A stretch of DNA of 64,000 bases from Cunninghamia lanceolata. Its lineage: Eukaryota > Streptophyta > Pinopsida > Cupressales > Cupressaceae. A model generated the notes under the pieces. That model was not told the DNA's origin, did not search any database, and saw nothing but the letters and a program-made list of their open reading frames with translations. The stretch is from assembly GCA_027924645.1 (NCBI GenBank), contig BSBN01000213.1:32304501-32368500 (forward strand). Direction: 5' to 3'. This document shows, in pieces, positions 34,701 through 48,111 of this stretch (its first letter is position 1; every line of letters starts with the position of its first letter). A program made the position numbers and the translations under genes.

Positions 34701-36201
34701 TAACATCTATCATCTAAGTTTCTAATTCTACTAATCCACTTCTGTAATATCTTACTACATGTCTAAAATTGTTGTAGATATGACATATCACATTGACATC
34801 CATTAGTGAAGAAAGAGGATTCCTACTTACAAAGTTTCTTCTATTCATTGTAGACTTGCACTCCATAGCCTTATGACCATATTTATTACAGATAAAACAA
34901 TAACCAAAAAATGCATGATTGAACCTATTTATGAAGATATGTTTGCATGGAAAGGTATTTCATATCTTCTTCCTTGAGACATGACAAGAATGAGATCTGC
35001 TTCTTTAGGATCATCTGTATTTCTAGACTTTTCTTTCTCCAATTCTTTTCTAAGTGAAAAGATTGCTTTCTCAAGTTTTGTGCATTCATTTGTCTTAGCT
35101 TCAATTAGAGATTTTTTTTCTTTGTTCTCTTTCCTTACACATTCCATTTCTTCAAGAGTAGAAATAAGTTCACCTTCAAGATCAACTTTGCATTCTTCTT
35201 CATCTATAATCTTTTCAGAAATATCATTGATTACCATGGCCATGAATAGAGACTCTGCTCTGTCATCATATGATGAGTAGTGACCCACTTCTTCCAAAGA
35301 GCTGCAGTCTTCTTTGGAAAGGAGGTTCCTTTTGAGGTTGCTCCTTTTGAAACCCTTGTTGCTAGTGACATTTTCTCCAAAAGGACATTTAGAAGCATAA
35401 TGACCATTTTTTCCACATTTAAAACATTTGAAAGGTAAATCACCTTTATACCTATCTAGACCCTTCTTTAGCTTTCTCACAAAATTTGTTTCTTCTTCCT
35501 TAGATTCACTGTGGGGACCAAATGTTCTTTCTTCATAGCTTTGAAAGCATCTTATCATTTGGATGTACCTTGGACTTCATTTCTCATCTCATCGATAGTG
35601 AGGGACCCAAACAACTCTTCTGTGGTGTCTTCAGATCTTTGGCTTCTTTAATAGAAGAAACTTTTGAATCAAACCTGTGAGGGAGAGTTCTCAAGGATTT
35701 CATCACAACCACTGAATTAGTCACTTCTTCACCTAGCCCTCTGATTCCATTAACTGCTTCATCCACTTGGAGCAAATATTTAGCAATGGTTTCCTCTTCT
35801 TTCATTCTTAGATTCTCAAACATTGCTTTGTAAGTTTTCAATTTTGCTTTCTTTACACTATCATTTTCTTTGTAGAGATTTTTGAGTTTATCCCATATCT
35901 CCTCGGTCATCTTACACTGCACTACCTTGATAAATTCTGAATTGGTTAGACCACTTAAGATAGAATTCTTAGCTTTAGCATTGTTTTCATGGGCCCTCTT
36001 CTCATTTGAATCTATAATAGGATGAGCAGGTTCACTATAAGCATCCATTGTATCTCTCCAAACATCATACCCAAGTGAGGTAAGATAAGATTCCATCCAT
36101 ACACTCCATAAGGTATAGTTAGTTCCATCAAATAGCGGTGTTTTGTTAGAAGACGAGGACTCTCTTTGAGTCATGTGTTCTAATCCAAGATCTTCCTTCA
36201 A
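34700..36201 (-). pseudogene. CopB gag
   Basis: The ATG at 36201 is 26 bases inside the primer site. The capsid part has TPLFDGTNYTLWSVWMESYL, AHENNAKAKNSILSGL, EEIWDKLKNLYKENDSVKKA and LPHRFDSKVSSIKE, typical copia gag (UBN2-like). A frameshift near 35580 leads to FVRKLKKGL and a CCHC knuckle CFKCGKNGHYASKC (35426-35385). A coiled coil follows (KTNECTKLEKAIFSLRKELE), then a second cysteine region near 34760-34900 with CNKYGHKAMEC and a worn third knuckle. Gag with extra knuckles after a coiled coil also occurs in CopC. Confidence 0.85.
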
Positions 36202-36226
36202 TTGTTAGGCTGCACCAAGAAACTTA

Positions 36227-36238
36227 GCTCTAATACCA
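36227..36238 (-). other. CopB primer-binding site (initiator-Met type)
   Basis: The minus strand reads TGGTATTAGAGC, two bases from the LTR end at 36241. Confidence 0.85.
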
Positions 36239-36240
36239 AT

Positions 36241-37588
36241 TGTTAGAACACTCTAATATACTGAGAGGAGGGTGAATCAGTATATGCCACAATTTAATCC
36301 AATTCAACTTTATCAACCAAAACTTTTTACTGTCTTAAATAGATAATGAAGCAAACTATGAAACTCAAAACACAATCACACAACCACACAACTATAACAC
36401 CAGATTTACGTGGAAAACCCTAGAAGGGAAAAACCACGATGAGCAAGATGATTAGATCTACTATCCAAATCCAGCCTCACAAATAAAAAATAGGTTTACA
36501 AAAAAATTTATGGGCTACAACCCAAAGGAAGCTAGAACTCCCTGATACACAATTTTATGGGCTTCAACCCAAAGAAAGCTACAACTCCCTAAAGTTCTAC
36601 AACACTTACAAGAAGAAGGCCCAACCTCTGTACCAAAACACTTGACAATTTTTGCTAGTTCAATCACTTCTGCAACATCATCTCCTTTGAAACAGACATG
36701 TGACTTCAACACCTCTACTCAAGCAAATCTGCTATCTTCAACACACCTTTGCAACACAACTCAATATTTCCTTTGTTATGAATCATGCATTATAGTCTCC
36801 AAATTTCCTTCTCAGCTTCTGAATCATTTATCTTCTTCACACACATATACTCACTCATACATGCTCACATACTCACACACACTCACACCACCTTTGCAAC
36901 AAACTTCATCTTTCATTTATATGCTCTGTGATTCTTCAAAATATCATCTTTGTTAGCCTAAAATAAATATGTAACATGAAACATGCAATGGCCTTGTTTG
37001 TCAGCTCCCAAGTCATTTGCAATAATGTAGGAATTAAATCCCAATATGCGGTTCATGCCAAGAGGTCTACTAGACCTAAAATATCTTAGCACACACTTCT
37101 ATGCTGGCACACACTTCCAAACACATTGTACAATTACTTACACTCACCAAGTCAGCTTCACAAACACTTATCCTTTCATGCATTAGCTCCAAATCTAAAG
37201 TAGTACCAGAGAGACAAAATACCATCATGCGGATCATGTCACTAACATTATATTTCTTGCAAAAAATTCTCATACACTCCTTTTACCAATTCATGTTGCT
37301 TCATGCTAGTACAAACTATCAAACATTGATGGTGGTATCCCTAACATAATCTGGATACACTGTCTTGATATAGAACATTAAAAATCATACTTGCGGTACT
37401 CCACAAAACTTGAAACTTGAATTGAGAAAACATACAAACAATCTGAACTTATCTTTCAAATAGCAAAGCCAAATATTATTGTGCGGTGAAAAGAAGTGGC
37501 TTTTACTTTCTCCCTCTGAAAAACCTAAACAACAACATGACTTATCCTTACACAGCTGACTCTCAAAATTACTGTGGTACATTGTAAC
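36241..37588 (-). repeat. CopB 5' LTR, truncated (1348 of about 2005 bp)
   Basis: It is colinear with 22590-23934. Homology stops at GTACATTGTAAC (37588). The remaining U3 part is missing, by deletion or by a later insertion. It contains the TTTACGTGGAAAACCC block near 36405. Confidence 0.85.
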
Positions 37589-38720
37589 TATTATCATGTG
37601 GAATTTTACCCTACTTGAAGTTTGTTCAAGCATTACAATGACACAATGGGATTGATCTCAAGGTGTGGGACCTTGTAGATGAGATCAGACCTCTATAGAA
37701 GGTTGGTTCCTCTTTTTGAGCTTAAGGCTCAGAGAATTAAACTAAATCTAATGCTGCTCAGAGGGAAAAGGGGAAGAAAATACTAAAATTTTAAAAAAAG
37801 AAGAGTGATGCACTGGACTTATAATGTGTTTTAACTATGTCTAAATTAACACAACAATGACTTCAAGACTATAAAAGGCTCACACAGACTCACATAATCT
37901 ATACAGAGGTTCGACAGAGAACTAAAGCTAAAAGGAGCCTTTTTACCCACAATACCAACATCTAATTTTCAAATAAACACAGAACAAAACTTGAGAGAGA
38001 GGCAAAATCATAGTCTATATTAGTCATGATAGCTAGAAAGCCATTACAAAGTAGAACTATTTGCTACAAGAGAAATAGGTACAAAATAATTGATTAGATT
38101 CATTGGTGAACCAGACTAGAAGACATCAAAGGCCTAGCTATAGGAACAATGCATCAAATTCTACTAGTTCTTGAAATCATATGACAAGACCTATGACAAT
38201 AAATTATCTAGCATAACATCCTAGAACAACAACTAGAAATAACCAATTTACATCTTTGATTCATGTATATATAGCATTTTCATCCATCTGCAGCATTGGG
38301 CACTAAAAAATTAGTCAACTGACCCTGCACATGCCCATGCTGCATTAAAATTCAGCTCAAAAGCCCTATCAAAACCTATAAATTTGGAATGGTGACCATG
38401 CTCTATCATGCCTGCAAAGTGTACAGGAAGATTGACCACACACAGTGATGTCAAACACATTGAAGAAAGAAGGTCTAAAATTCTTCTTGGTACCTACAAA
38501 TCCATTTTGTAGCTTCTTTGTACAATCTCATTGAAGGATTTAACTATTTCAACTACCTGATTCTAACTTTTCTATAATATTTGTACTTCAGGTATTAAAT
38601 CCTTTTTGCAACAACAAAAAATTGTGTCCTTCAAGCTTTTACAACACTTTAAAATATTTAAATATCTTAAATATTCTAAAGTATCATCCATTTTCATTAA
38701 TTTCATCATTCTAGCCTTTT
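37589..38720. other. Unassigned region right of CopB
   Basis: There is no supported gene. It is the start of the flank that continues, after insertion H, at 49735-50990. It probably belongs to the 3' end of GypB (minus strand), but no LTR border could be fixed. Confidence 0.3.
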
Positions 38721-39125
38721 ATTCTGTCTTATTAGTAAAATCTCACTTTCATGAAATTTTCTATATTTTCTCTTCTTGTCGGCAACTTCTTCATTTCTAG
38801 AACCTTCCTTGCTTCTATCTTTTTGCCTTATTGGCAAAATCTCTGTTCTTTGAACTTGGCTTCCTTGGTCATTTATTTTTCCTTATCAACAAAATCTATA
38901 TTTGTTGAACCTTACTTTGAACTTGTTTTCCCTTCAGTCAGCAAAACTTGACCTTTCAGAACCTTCATGCCTTAGTCAATTCCTCTATCTTTCCTCCTTT
39001 GTCGGTGAGTTTCTCCTTTTTAGAAATTGGTCATCTTCCTTTGTCAATGAAAGTTGACTTCCACAACTTCACTTTTAATTTTTCCTTATCAAAAAAACTT
39101 CCATATTTAGAACCTTCATTTGCCT
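38721..39125. repeat. Decayed minisatellite, left part
   Basis: Imperfect units of about 35-55 bp repeat a core like CCTTATTGGCAAAACTT followed by a T-rich stretch and GAACCTT. Cores lie near 38727, 38775, 38826, 38881, 38933, 38969, 38997, 39040 and 39083. The array is cut by insertion H and resumes at 49735. Confidence 0.65.
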
Positions 39126-42100
39126 TCGCTTGTTACATCCCTAACTTTGACTATGTTTTACTTTGTACTTTTGAAGTAATTAGCAGGTGATTTCACATGA
39201 TTCAATGATTTGACATTTAGTAAAAATGTCAGGAAGATCAATGTTTTCATGAGTTATGTTTATTTAACTATAATTGACATGTGTCTATATATGTTGTCAA
39301 GATGTTATGATTTCATAAGGATTATGAAATAATTATTGATACATTAATCTTGAGTTGGTGATTGCAAGTTGCATTCAGGAACAGGTTATGCCTCTCTGAG
39401 AAAAGAGGGAGAGCATCATCTGAGAGAAGAGCATAGATACTTGGAAAGGATAGATTGGTTGCCATTTGAGTCTTGTGCCTTTATAGTTGTGAACCATCAG
39501 TGATATTAGTAAGTTGCATTGACCTAACTAGTTTAAGTTTGGTTTCGACTCGACGGACGTCAATTAGTTGACAGGTTCCTTTAGACTTAGGTTTTGTTGA
39601 AAAACCAAATTTGGTTAGTCTATAACTAGCAACAGGATATGGTCATTAGTTGCATCCTTTTCTTATGATATAAATTTAGTTTATATTAGAAGCTAAAACC
39701 ACCGCTTCTTCAGTAAATTCTGGTAAGGATTTCTTTATGTCAATTTATTTATTTTTGTTGTCAAGTAATATGAGGGGGGGAGATCCTCGACCCCATCCTC
39801 ATATTTTTTGATGTTTTAGAAACAACATATGTAGGCAATGATATATTGTTCATTGTTATGATCTAGAGTTAAACCTTTTTAGGTCGATGAGTATGAAGGA
39901 GAATGTGGTAATAATTTCAATAATCTCTTTTAGCCCTCGTGGCCCTTTTGTTTTATAACCTCCATGATGGTCAAGTGTAAAGTTATTAATTGATGTGAGT
40001 GGTCATAAATGACCTGTAACTCCATCGTGGTTGGTTGTTAATCAAGAGCTTTGTTAGGGAAGATTAATGGTAGTGGAGAGTGGTCTTTAAAATCTAGTCG
40101 CTCAATTACATATGCATGTGAGCGAGGCATGAATTTAAGCAAGGAAGTGATCTTTAAGATCCACTATACCACTAGTTTTGCATGCAAGCTAACCACATTT
40201 TTTCAAACAAAGACTCTGCCTATAATTTGACAGTAAAGTGGAGTAGTTTTTTATGACCATCATCTTAGTTATTACACAGGCATCGGGGGTAGTTAAGGGA
40301 GGTTATCCTCAATGCATTCCCTATTCTCTTGGCATGGGACACCACATCAAGGTATGACATTTTCTAGCACATCATGGAAGTGGGGAGCAGTAATGGGAAT
40401 GAGTAATAGCTCTACCATAGAGGGAGAACATGGGCAATATCCTCTACTTAAACTCCTTGCAATGGAATAGTCCAATTATTCTCCTCTGGGTTCTTTCACA
40501 TTTCCCAAATAAGTAAAATGGTGGACAATTTTAAGGAAAAAGTTGATCTTAGCTTAGTGGGGAGAGCGGAGGACTATAGTTGGATGTACTAATAGACAAA
40601 ATGTGATCCATGAAGAGAGGATGTATTTCTTGTCATTTCCAAGGGTATGGGTAGAAAATTAGAATGCAATATCAGAGCAAGGCTCGAGACAACATTTGCA
40701 CAAACAATTCATTACAAGTGTATTTTGCAATATACCAAAGAAAGCTTGGATAAAGGAAGCTTAAACAAAATAGCGTACCATAGAGAGAGATCTTTTTAAG
40801 TAGGGTGTGGAAGAAGTCCTCTCTAGAAAGCCCACATAGTACTCTAAGAAGGTAAGAAAGGATGAGAACATGGTTTCTCATGGTGAGAGAGAGAGGGGTC
40901 TGTGGTATAACAAAAGAAAGCTAATAGACTCTTATATGTGAGCAGATTGTGTTTAGAAATAGTTCTCCTAAAAAGATAAAAGCTCATCAATTGTTCCTAT
41001 AAGCGTATTTCATTTACCTCTGATGAGTGCAAGATTCACAATAAAAGAGTGGAGGATCCTTGAGAAGGATATGTATGCACCATCAAACTCTCAAGTTCAC
41101 TATATCCTTCAAAGCTTAATCATAGATAAAGAATATTTCTGAGTATATTTATAGGGTGCAAGAAGTAAAACATATCTATTTTTTATATGGCCGATAGAAA
41201 TAAATAGAACTATGTTCTTGGTCAAAAGAGTGGTTAACTCTATGATATCGTGGTATATCTTGCTATTCTATATAAGCTTTGATATATCTATGTTATCACT
41301 AAAAATGTATAAGGCCCGGTAACCTTTGTGTTCTAACCTTCTGGTTATAAACCAGTTAGTATTGAATCTTTATGATACTTACCAAAAGGTGTTACACTAT
41401 TTCATACAGAGATGGTATTTCTTTATTTCCTAAGTGCCTAGAAGGCTGGGGATATACGAATTTCCTTTAGTCTTTTGTATAGTAAATTTTTATAGGACTG
41501 AGGGCAAATGAGTCAGTGTAGATATTGTTCTAGGTTGGTAAACCTTAGAAGATTGAAAGGTACTTAACCCTCCAAGAGCATTGCTTAGACTTAGTAGTCA
41601 TAGTCCTATAAGTCTAGATGGAGATTATTTAAATCTCAGAGATTATTTCTTATTGTAATCAGAAGATTTGTACTAGATAGCCTTTTACTAGGAGCAAATA
41701 GTAAGATCTTGATATCTTGATTAAAATCCAAGGTCAACTATATATTACAACTTTTGTATTTTACAATTATTATACTTGATTAGCATCATGCATAAGTTTA
41801 TACCCTATTCTATAATGAAGGACAATGAAGAAAAGAAAGTCATTAAGACTATAAGTAGTGTATTGTGTCCAAAAACTAAATGGAAAATTGATCCACAAAG
41901 AATGAAGAAGACTATGAATAATCCATAGATTTATTTCTTTCCTTTTGAGGTATATAAACATTATTCCTCTAAATAGATAAGGTTTATGTGGAACATATGC
42001 AAGGGATGCTATGTATGAGTTCATATCTTAATTCATGTCAAATGTTAGTGGGCTTAAGTAGACCAAGTGATCGAAAGTATTTTATTATTCTTTATGATTC

Positions 42101-42648
42101 AAACCTATTAGGGTTGAGAGGTTAAACTTAGTCAAAAGACTATTTTTGAGAAATGAAAGTATCCATTAAGATATTATATGGATGGAGATTTACCTCGTAT
42201 ACTATGTTAAATCAAGTTATGTGAAATTGGAATTTGAACAATGCCAAGTGGTTTAGGGAAGATTAGATGTATTTGTTCTCACGTTTTGTTATATTTATGT
42301 TATTACCTTTGGAAAACAAGGATGTTTGATTTTTCCATGTATTGGGTTAGAGAAGCTAAACCCTAGTATTAAAACAAGGAGGATTCAGGAAACCTATATT
42401 TCTTATGTCAATTATAACATTGTCTATATATATATTGGTCGACAGTGAAAGGTTGAGAAAACCATAGAGCAAGACAAGAAGAGTCTTAGTGGTACTTTAA
42501 CAAATCTAATTGATTCTAGGATAGAGTCAAAACTTGTTATATGGCACCAAAGATGTTTTGATTTTTTAGTCAGAGAGTAGAGTGATAGGAGGTCATAGAC
42601 CCTAGTGCATTGCAAGTATGCTAGGAGGGACTCTTTGAAAGGCTAAGT

Positions 42649-43506
42649 GATGAAGGGGGTAAATCATAAAACACACAACAATAGAAATTGTACATAGAAA
42701 AATAGAACTTTCTTTATTGATTTGAAAAACTTATTACATTACAGAAGTTCAAATACAATCAGAGGAATCAACCCTCCACAGGCTACAACACATTACAACT
42801 TCCTATCATAAGACTCTAGAATCATTTGCCTTTTGTAACCCCAAATCAGCTAGGGTTTCTATTTTCCCACCTATTCTTGACTCCATAGTTGTCCCCTTAA
42901 CTCTACTACCATCCAGGGTTCCCAAAATAGTCATAAATAGCACTTTTTGGCAGCCTCCAGCTAAATTTCAAAATTTACAACTCCCTCCAAAAGTAGGTCA
43001 ACTTCTAGGAAGCATAACTTTTGATCCGGGTGTCCGATTGACGAACTGTTTTAAGTGACGGAAAGCTCGCGATGTGAACTATCATGTCAAAAATCTGTAA
43101 ATAGATTTCCATTAACTTTTTTGGATGTTATGGGATGTTTTAGTGCCTCATATCTTGTTTCAAAAAATTTCAAGGGCTTTTCGAAAAATAAAAACTTTAA
43201 TATCTTTCAGCTCACAAATGATCTTTACCTGATTCCTTCACCAAAGGTCTTATATTTTTGTTATGTAACTTTTTGTAAGTCTTTTCTTCAATCTATGTCC
43301 AAATGCAAACTTTCCTAAAATGACAAGTAAACTTTCCAAAACTTATAGTTTGGAAAGAAACCAAAAGTCCTACATCATTATTTAGGAGATTATGGAACCA
43401 AAAACACTAATTATGGAAAGAAATGAAAACATCTACAATGATTTTGAATTAACTTATTTTTGGGTGATGCAAAATTGTCCTTACACCACTGGATGCTCCT
43501 GCATCA
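42649..43506 (-). repeat. GypC 3' LTR, 858 bp
   Basis: It begins TGATGAAGGGGGTAAATC and ends GGATGCTCCTGCATCA. It matches 48112-48982; the right copy has an extra GGCAGTTTGCTATTTTTAAC-like stretch near 48800. Confidence 0.9.
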
Positions 43507-43760
43507 GACACCCAGGGTAATTTGAGAAGTGACCCTGTCAGGTCTCAGGTGTTTGTGTGAGGAAAACCCAAATGGTCAACCTCTATCTTAGACAACCAAG
43601 AAGAATCTTCAATAGGCCTTCCTTTCCATTTCACCAGATATTCTTCATATTGCATGTTCTGATTACTTCTTCCCACACAGCTATCCAAGATCTCTACTAT
43701 CTCCTTCATTGAAGTAGATGCCAGAATACTCCACTGTTCTTCTGTTGATATTCTGTTAAA
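43507..43760 (-). pseudogene. GypC chromodomain, polyprotein C-terminus
   Basis: On the minus strand: WSILASTSMKEIVEILDSC, then YEEYLVKWKGRPIEDSSWLS (43670-43600), the chromodomain core with its aromatic residues Y, W and W, followed by VDHLGFP. Chromodomains at the integrase tail of chromoviruses guide insertion to particular chromatin. The reading leaves the domain and ends near the LTR. Confidence 0.85.
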
Positions 43761-44680
43761 TTAGCAATGTTGAACACAGGAAATATTAATCCCACTCGGT
43801 AGCTCTACCTCATATGCATTTCCTAAATCATGCTTCTTTAGGATTTTGCACGGTCCAAATTTCTTCATTTTCAACTTATTGTATGTTCCAATTAGGAACC
43901 TTTCTTTTCTGAAGTGAACCATGACTTCATCTCCTACATGGAACTCCTTATACCTCCTCTTGTGATCTTCCTTAGCCTTGTACTGAATATTCATCTTATT
44001 AATGTGTTTTTTCACCTCTTCATGCAAATTCTTTAGATGTTCTGCAAAGTCTTTAGCTCTAGTACTTGTCTTTTCTCCTTTGTCCATCTTCATTAACTTA
44101 GAAGCATTTCTCAGGCTATTGCCATATACAATCTGGTATGGTGATTTACCAGTACTCCTATTGACAGAATGTTGTAAGCAAATTCTACTAGTGGTAAAAT
44201 CAAATCCCATCCCTTGGGCTTATCTCCTACTAAGCATCATAGCAGGTTACCCCAACTCCTATTCATGACTTCCGTCTGTCCATCAGTCTGTGGATGATGT
44301 GCAGAAATGAACTTCAAATCTATCTTCAACTTCTTCCATAATGTCCTTCAGAAATAACCAACAAACTTGGTATCTCGATCTAAAACTATGCTCTTTGGTA
44401 GACTGTGTAATCTCACCACCTCCCTAAAAAATAACTCGGCAATATGAATGGTATCATTAGTCTTTTTGCAAGGAATACAATGTGCCATCTTTGAGAATCT
44501 GTCCACCACCACAAAAATGGAATCATGTCCTCTCTGTGTCCTTGGTAAACCAAGAACAAAATTCATACTAATATCATCCCATGGCTTCTCTGGTATAGGT
44601 AGTGGCTGATATAGACCTATATTCTAACTTGCTCCTTTTGCCATCTGACATACTCTGCAACTCTACACAAATTTCCTCAC
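43761..44680 (-). pseudogene. GypC integrase remnant
   Basis: The core begins [20 protein letters not shown] (44566 leftwards), where the first catalytic Asp (usually MDFV) is Asn. Next come [14 protein letters not shown] and [13 protein letters not shown] with the second Asp. The third part is stop-ridden (44210-44340). The C-terminal part has NRSTGKSPYQIVYG, KRRYKEFHVGDEVMVHFRKE and NKLKMKKFGPCKIL, a GPY/F-type module. The upstream zinc domain is worn (around 44640-44700). Confidence 0.85.
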
Positions 44681-44995
44681 ATCTTGCTGCAACTATGGCC
44701 AATAATAATTTTCACCAACAATAGCAATGGTTTTATCTCAACCAAAGTGTCCAGCCAATCCTACACTATGCTCTTCCTTAATCAGGTTCTCTCTCATGGA
44801 ACTCCTTGGAATACACAAAAGGCTTCCTCTAAACAACATGCCATCTTGGATTATGAAATCCAATCATTTTGTCTTGTCCAAAGTAACAGGTTCCAAACAA
44901 GCTTTCCAGGCCTCTACAAAATTTAGATCTTCAAGATACAAACTTTTGAGCTCATCGAACCCAACAACCTCTATCTTCATTTCTGTCAACAAATT

Positions 44996-45340
44996 TCACC
45001 TTCTGCTCAAGGCATCTGCAACTCTGTTGGACTTCCCACTCCTATGCTTCAAAACAAAAGTATAGCTCTGCAAAAACTCAACCCATTTAAAGTGCCTCTG
45101 GTTCAACTTTCCTTCACTATTAAGATACTGCAAAGCCTGATGATCAGTATATAAAACAAACTCCTTTGGCAACAAATAATGTCTCGATTTCTTCAAAGCC
45201 TAAACTATTGCATAAAACTCCTAATCATAAACAAAATACTTTTTCTTGCCATCATTAAGCTTCTCACTAAAATAGGCAGTGGACTTACCTTCTTGACTCA
45301 AAATAACTCCTATAGCACTACCACTAGCATCACAATCTAC
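44996..45340 (-). pseudogene. GypC RNase H remnant
   Basis: [20 protein letters not shown] and [19 protein letters not shown] with [10 protein letters not shown] (45196-44996) are the end of a gypsy RNase H; the Asp of ADALSR is kept. The first half at 45340-45200 is present but interrupted by stops, several in Gln or Trp positions. Confidence 0.8.
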
Positions 45341-46290
45341 CTAAAATACCTTATTGAAATCTGGAAGTGCCAAAATAGGTTGCTCTATAACTTTTTGTTT
45401 CAATGTATCAAAGCTTTTGTCTACTCCTTTAGTCCATCTAAACTCTTTTCTATCCCCTCTCATTGTCTCCTTTAGGGGTGCACAAATGCTACTAAAATTC
45501 CTGATAAACTTTCTATAAAAACTTGCCAAACCATGAAAAGATCTTACTTCAGAAGCACTCCTTAGTGTAGGCCATTCAATGATAGACCTCACCTTCTTTG
45601 GGTCCATCTTAAGACCTTCCTCTGAGACAACAAATCCTAGGTATACCAACTCTTTCTTTACAAAACTACATTTCTTCAGATTAATCAACTTCTCTTCTCT
45701 TAGCTTCTCTAAAACTCTTCTGATATGCATCAGATGCTCATCCCAAGTCTTGCTAAAAATCAAAATATCATCCAAATAAACAATAACAAAACCTCCCAAA
45801 AATTCTTTCAATACCTCGTTCATGAGCCGCATGAATGTGCTCGGTGCATTGGTTAGCCCAAATGGCATGACTAACCACTCATACAAACCTTCTTTGGTTT
45901 TGAAGGCTATCTTCCACTCATCTCCTTCTCTGATATGGATCTACTGATACCGACTCTTCAGGTTGATCTTCATGGAGTACTTGGCTCCACTCAAATAGTC
46001 CATTATGTCATCCTTTATGGGCAATGGGAATATGCACTTGGTCGTGATCTTATTGATGGCTTGAGAATATGTATACATTCTCCATTCTCCATCTTTCTTT
46101 GGTGCTAGTACTGCAAGTACCATACATGGACTTAGGCTCTCTTATCAGTCCCTTCCTTAATAGCTCTTGAACTTGTCTGTTTAGCTCTTCACTCTCTGTA
46201 GGAGTCATTATGTGGGTTGCCTTATTCAGCAAACTAGCTCTTGCTATCAAATCCATTTGGTGATTTATCTTCCTCACTGGTGGTAAATCT
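45341..46290 (-). pseudogene. GypC reverse transcriptase remnant
   Basis: The N-terminal part (46277-45941) has SEELNRQVQELLRKGLI and APKKDGEWRM, with a frameshift near 46110. The palm (45886-45341) has [20 protein letters not shown], the catalytic YLDD (45767-45778), [32 protein letters not shown] and [16 protein letters not shown]. The palm segment is open for 181 codons, the best preserved RT piece in the window. Confidence 0.9.
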
Positions 46291-46316
46291 TCTAGTACAT
46301 TATCAGAGATAATATC

Positions 46317-46900
46317 CTAAAATTCTTCCAACATATCTGAGACTTCTACTGGTACATCTTCACCTTTCTCTTGACTAATCTTAGGAATCAATGCAGAGCA
46401 ATGACACTCATGCTTCATACCCTCCAAAAAAATTTTACCATCTACCAAGCAAATTCTGGCAGTACTACATACCTTTTCTTCCACCTCCTTCAAGGGCTTC
46501 AACTTATGATGAACTCCATCCTTTGTTAGGGAATATGTGTTTGCACGACCATCATGGATAGTGCTCCTATCATACTGCCACGACCTCCCCAACATCATAT
46601 GACATGCATCCATTGGTATGATATCACACAACACCTCATCATGGTAGTCCCCAATCTTGAACTTCACTAAACACTACTCATTGACCAAAGCTCTATGGTC
46701 CTTCTGCAACCATGCAATCCAATATGGATGCGAATGCTTTCTTCTTGTCAACCATCTCCTCTGAAACAAGATTGTCAGTACTTCCACTATCAATAATAAT
46801 GTCACAACACTTACCTTCACATTTGCACCTTGTGTGGAATAAACTCCTCCTTTGATTGGGTTCTTTCTCCTCATTTAGTAAAGTTCTTCTGACAACTAGG
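46317..46900 (-). pseudogene. GypC retropepsin remnant
   Basis: The active site DIIIDSGSTDNLVSEEMVDK lies at about 46803-46744, with the DSG codons at 46791-46783 intact. The frame then passes a stop and continues as MKFKIGDYHDEVLCDIIPMD, ACHMMLGRSWQYD and a C-terminal acidic linker up to 46317. This is the standard chromovirus protease. Confidence 0.85.
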
Positions 46901-46904
46901 GTTT

Positions 46905-48010
46905 CTCCCCTTTTAGCATCTTCAGAACGCTTAGATTGTACATCTTCATCTACATGTGCAACTCGTGCATTACCTTCAGGTCTTCTATTTGTCCTTCCTT
47001 GATGTTGCGGACACTCGTATGCTTGACTCCCTTCTTCTCCACATTGGAAATAGGTTCCTCTAAAACCTCCTCTTTCGGGTCCTTGCCCAGGTCTGCCTCT
47101 TCCTCTTCCTCTTTGCTCACCATTGTTCTAGTCACGAGGGCAGTAGGCATTAGCCCCTCTCTGATTTTGACTGGTGCCAACTTCTTCACTTTTCTTTTGA
47201 TCTTCTTTACGGCCTCCATAGGGTCTTCCACTAGTCCTTCCACCTTGACCTCTTCCCCTTTGCTTGCTATCAAATTCAACTTCTCTTCCACCTTTAGGGA
47301 AAATTGGTACACATCTTCTATGGTGGTCATTCTGACCAGGCTCAATTTCTCTTGAATACTCGGCCTCAAACCATTAATGTAACGGGCTACCTTCTCCTTG
47401 TTGGGCTCTGCATGGCCTGTCCTGATAGTAATTTTATAAACTCTTCTATATACTCCTTAACAGATTTGTTACCTTGCTTCAATCCTTGCAGCTTCTTCAG
47501 TAACTCCATCTCATAGTCCACAGGAATGAACTACTTCTTTAGTTTCTCCACCATCCAATCCCATCTGGTGATCTTTCCTTTTCCTCTTCTATTCCTCTCT
47601 AATTGGACCTCCTTCCACCAAATACTAGCATGGCCCTTCAACTTTGTTTTTGCAAACTTGACCCAATCTGGGTCCTCCACATCTCCATACTCGAAATACT
47701 CCTCCATGTCATTGATCCAATCAATGAGTTGTTCTAGATTCAAATCTCCAGAATATGTAGAAACTTCAATCTTGGGCCTCTTTCTAATCTTTGAAATGGC
47801 CCTCAGCAACCTAACTTCTGTAGGATCTCCCGCAGCTTCTTGCTCTTCCTCGAATAGCTCTTCTTTTGCTTCATCATCGCTTTCTTCTCTTGTTCTTGGA
47901 TCAAACCCTCTTCACAGGTCCTCTTGCAATGCATCAATTTGCCTTTGTAGGGCTCTAAAACCCTCTTCCATCAAAGCATTCCTCCCAATATGATTTCTTC
48001 ACGGAGGCAT
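46905..48010 (-). pseudogene. GypC gag
   Basis: The ATG is at 48010, about 100 bases inside the primer site, with an early stop at its fourth codon. Then come LMEEGFRALQRQIDALQEDL, an acidic patch, TYSGDLNLEQLIDWINDMEE, WVKFAKTKLKGHASIWWKEV and the gag core ending near 47400. Basic and Glu/Lys-rich sequence follows. The zinc knuckle near 47045-47000 reads YFQCGEEGSQAYEC: its first Cys is Tyr and its His is Gln, so zinc binding is lost. Confidence 0.85.
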
Positions 48011-48097
48011 CTTGATCTCCACAGCAAACCCACAACCTTAGGTCCTGGTGCAAACTGCCTCATGGTCGACGATCTGTCTACACACTTAGGAACCCTT

Positions 48098-48110
48098 GCT
48101 CTGATACAAC
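48098..48110 (-). other. GypC primer-binding site
   Basis: The minus strand reads GTTGTATCAGAGC next to the LTR TG at 48112, a worn or variant initiator-Met type site. Confidence 0.75.
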
Positions 48111-48111
48111 T

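Larger units (their letters stand above)
22590..37588 (-). mobile_element. CopB: Ty1/copia retrotransposon, minus strand, split by element F
   Basis: The left copy of the LTR is 22590-24594 and the right copy starts at 36241. Between them on the minus strand are gag (from 36201), protease, integrase, RT and RNase H in copia order. Element F (26974-33757) with a 5-bp duplication breaks the integrase. The right LTR is cut at 37588, losing about 660 bp of its U3, so the outer target duplication cannot be checked. Confidence 0.9.

Noticed and set aside
46936..47993. Plus-strand open frames of 139 and 155 codons
   Set aside because: They are complements of GypC gag and have no motif of their own.
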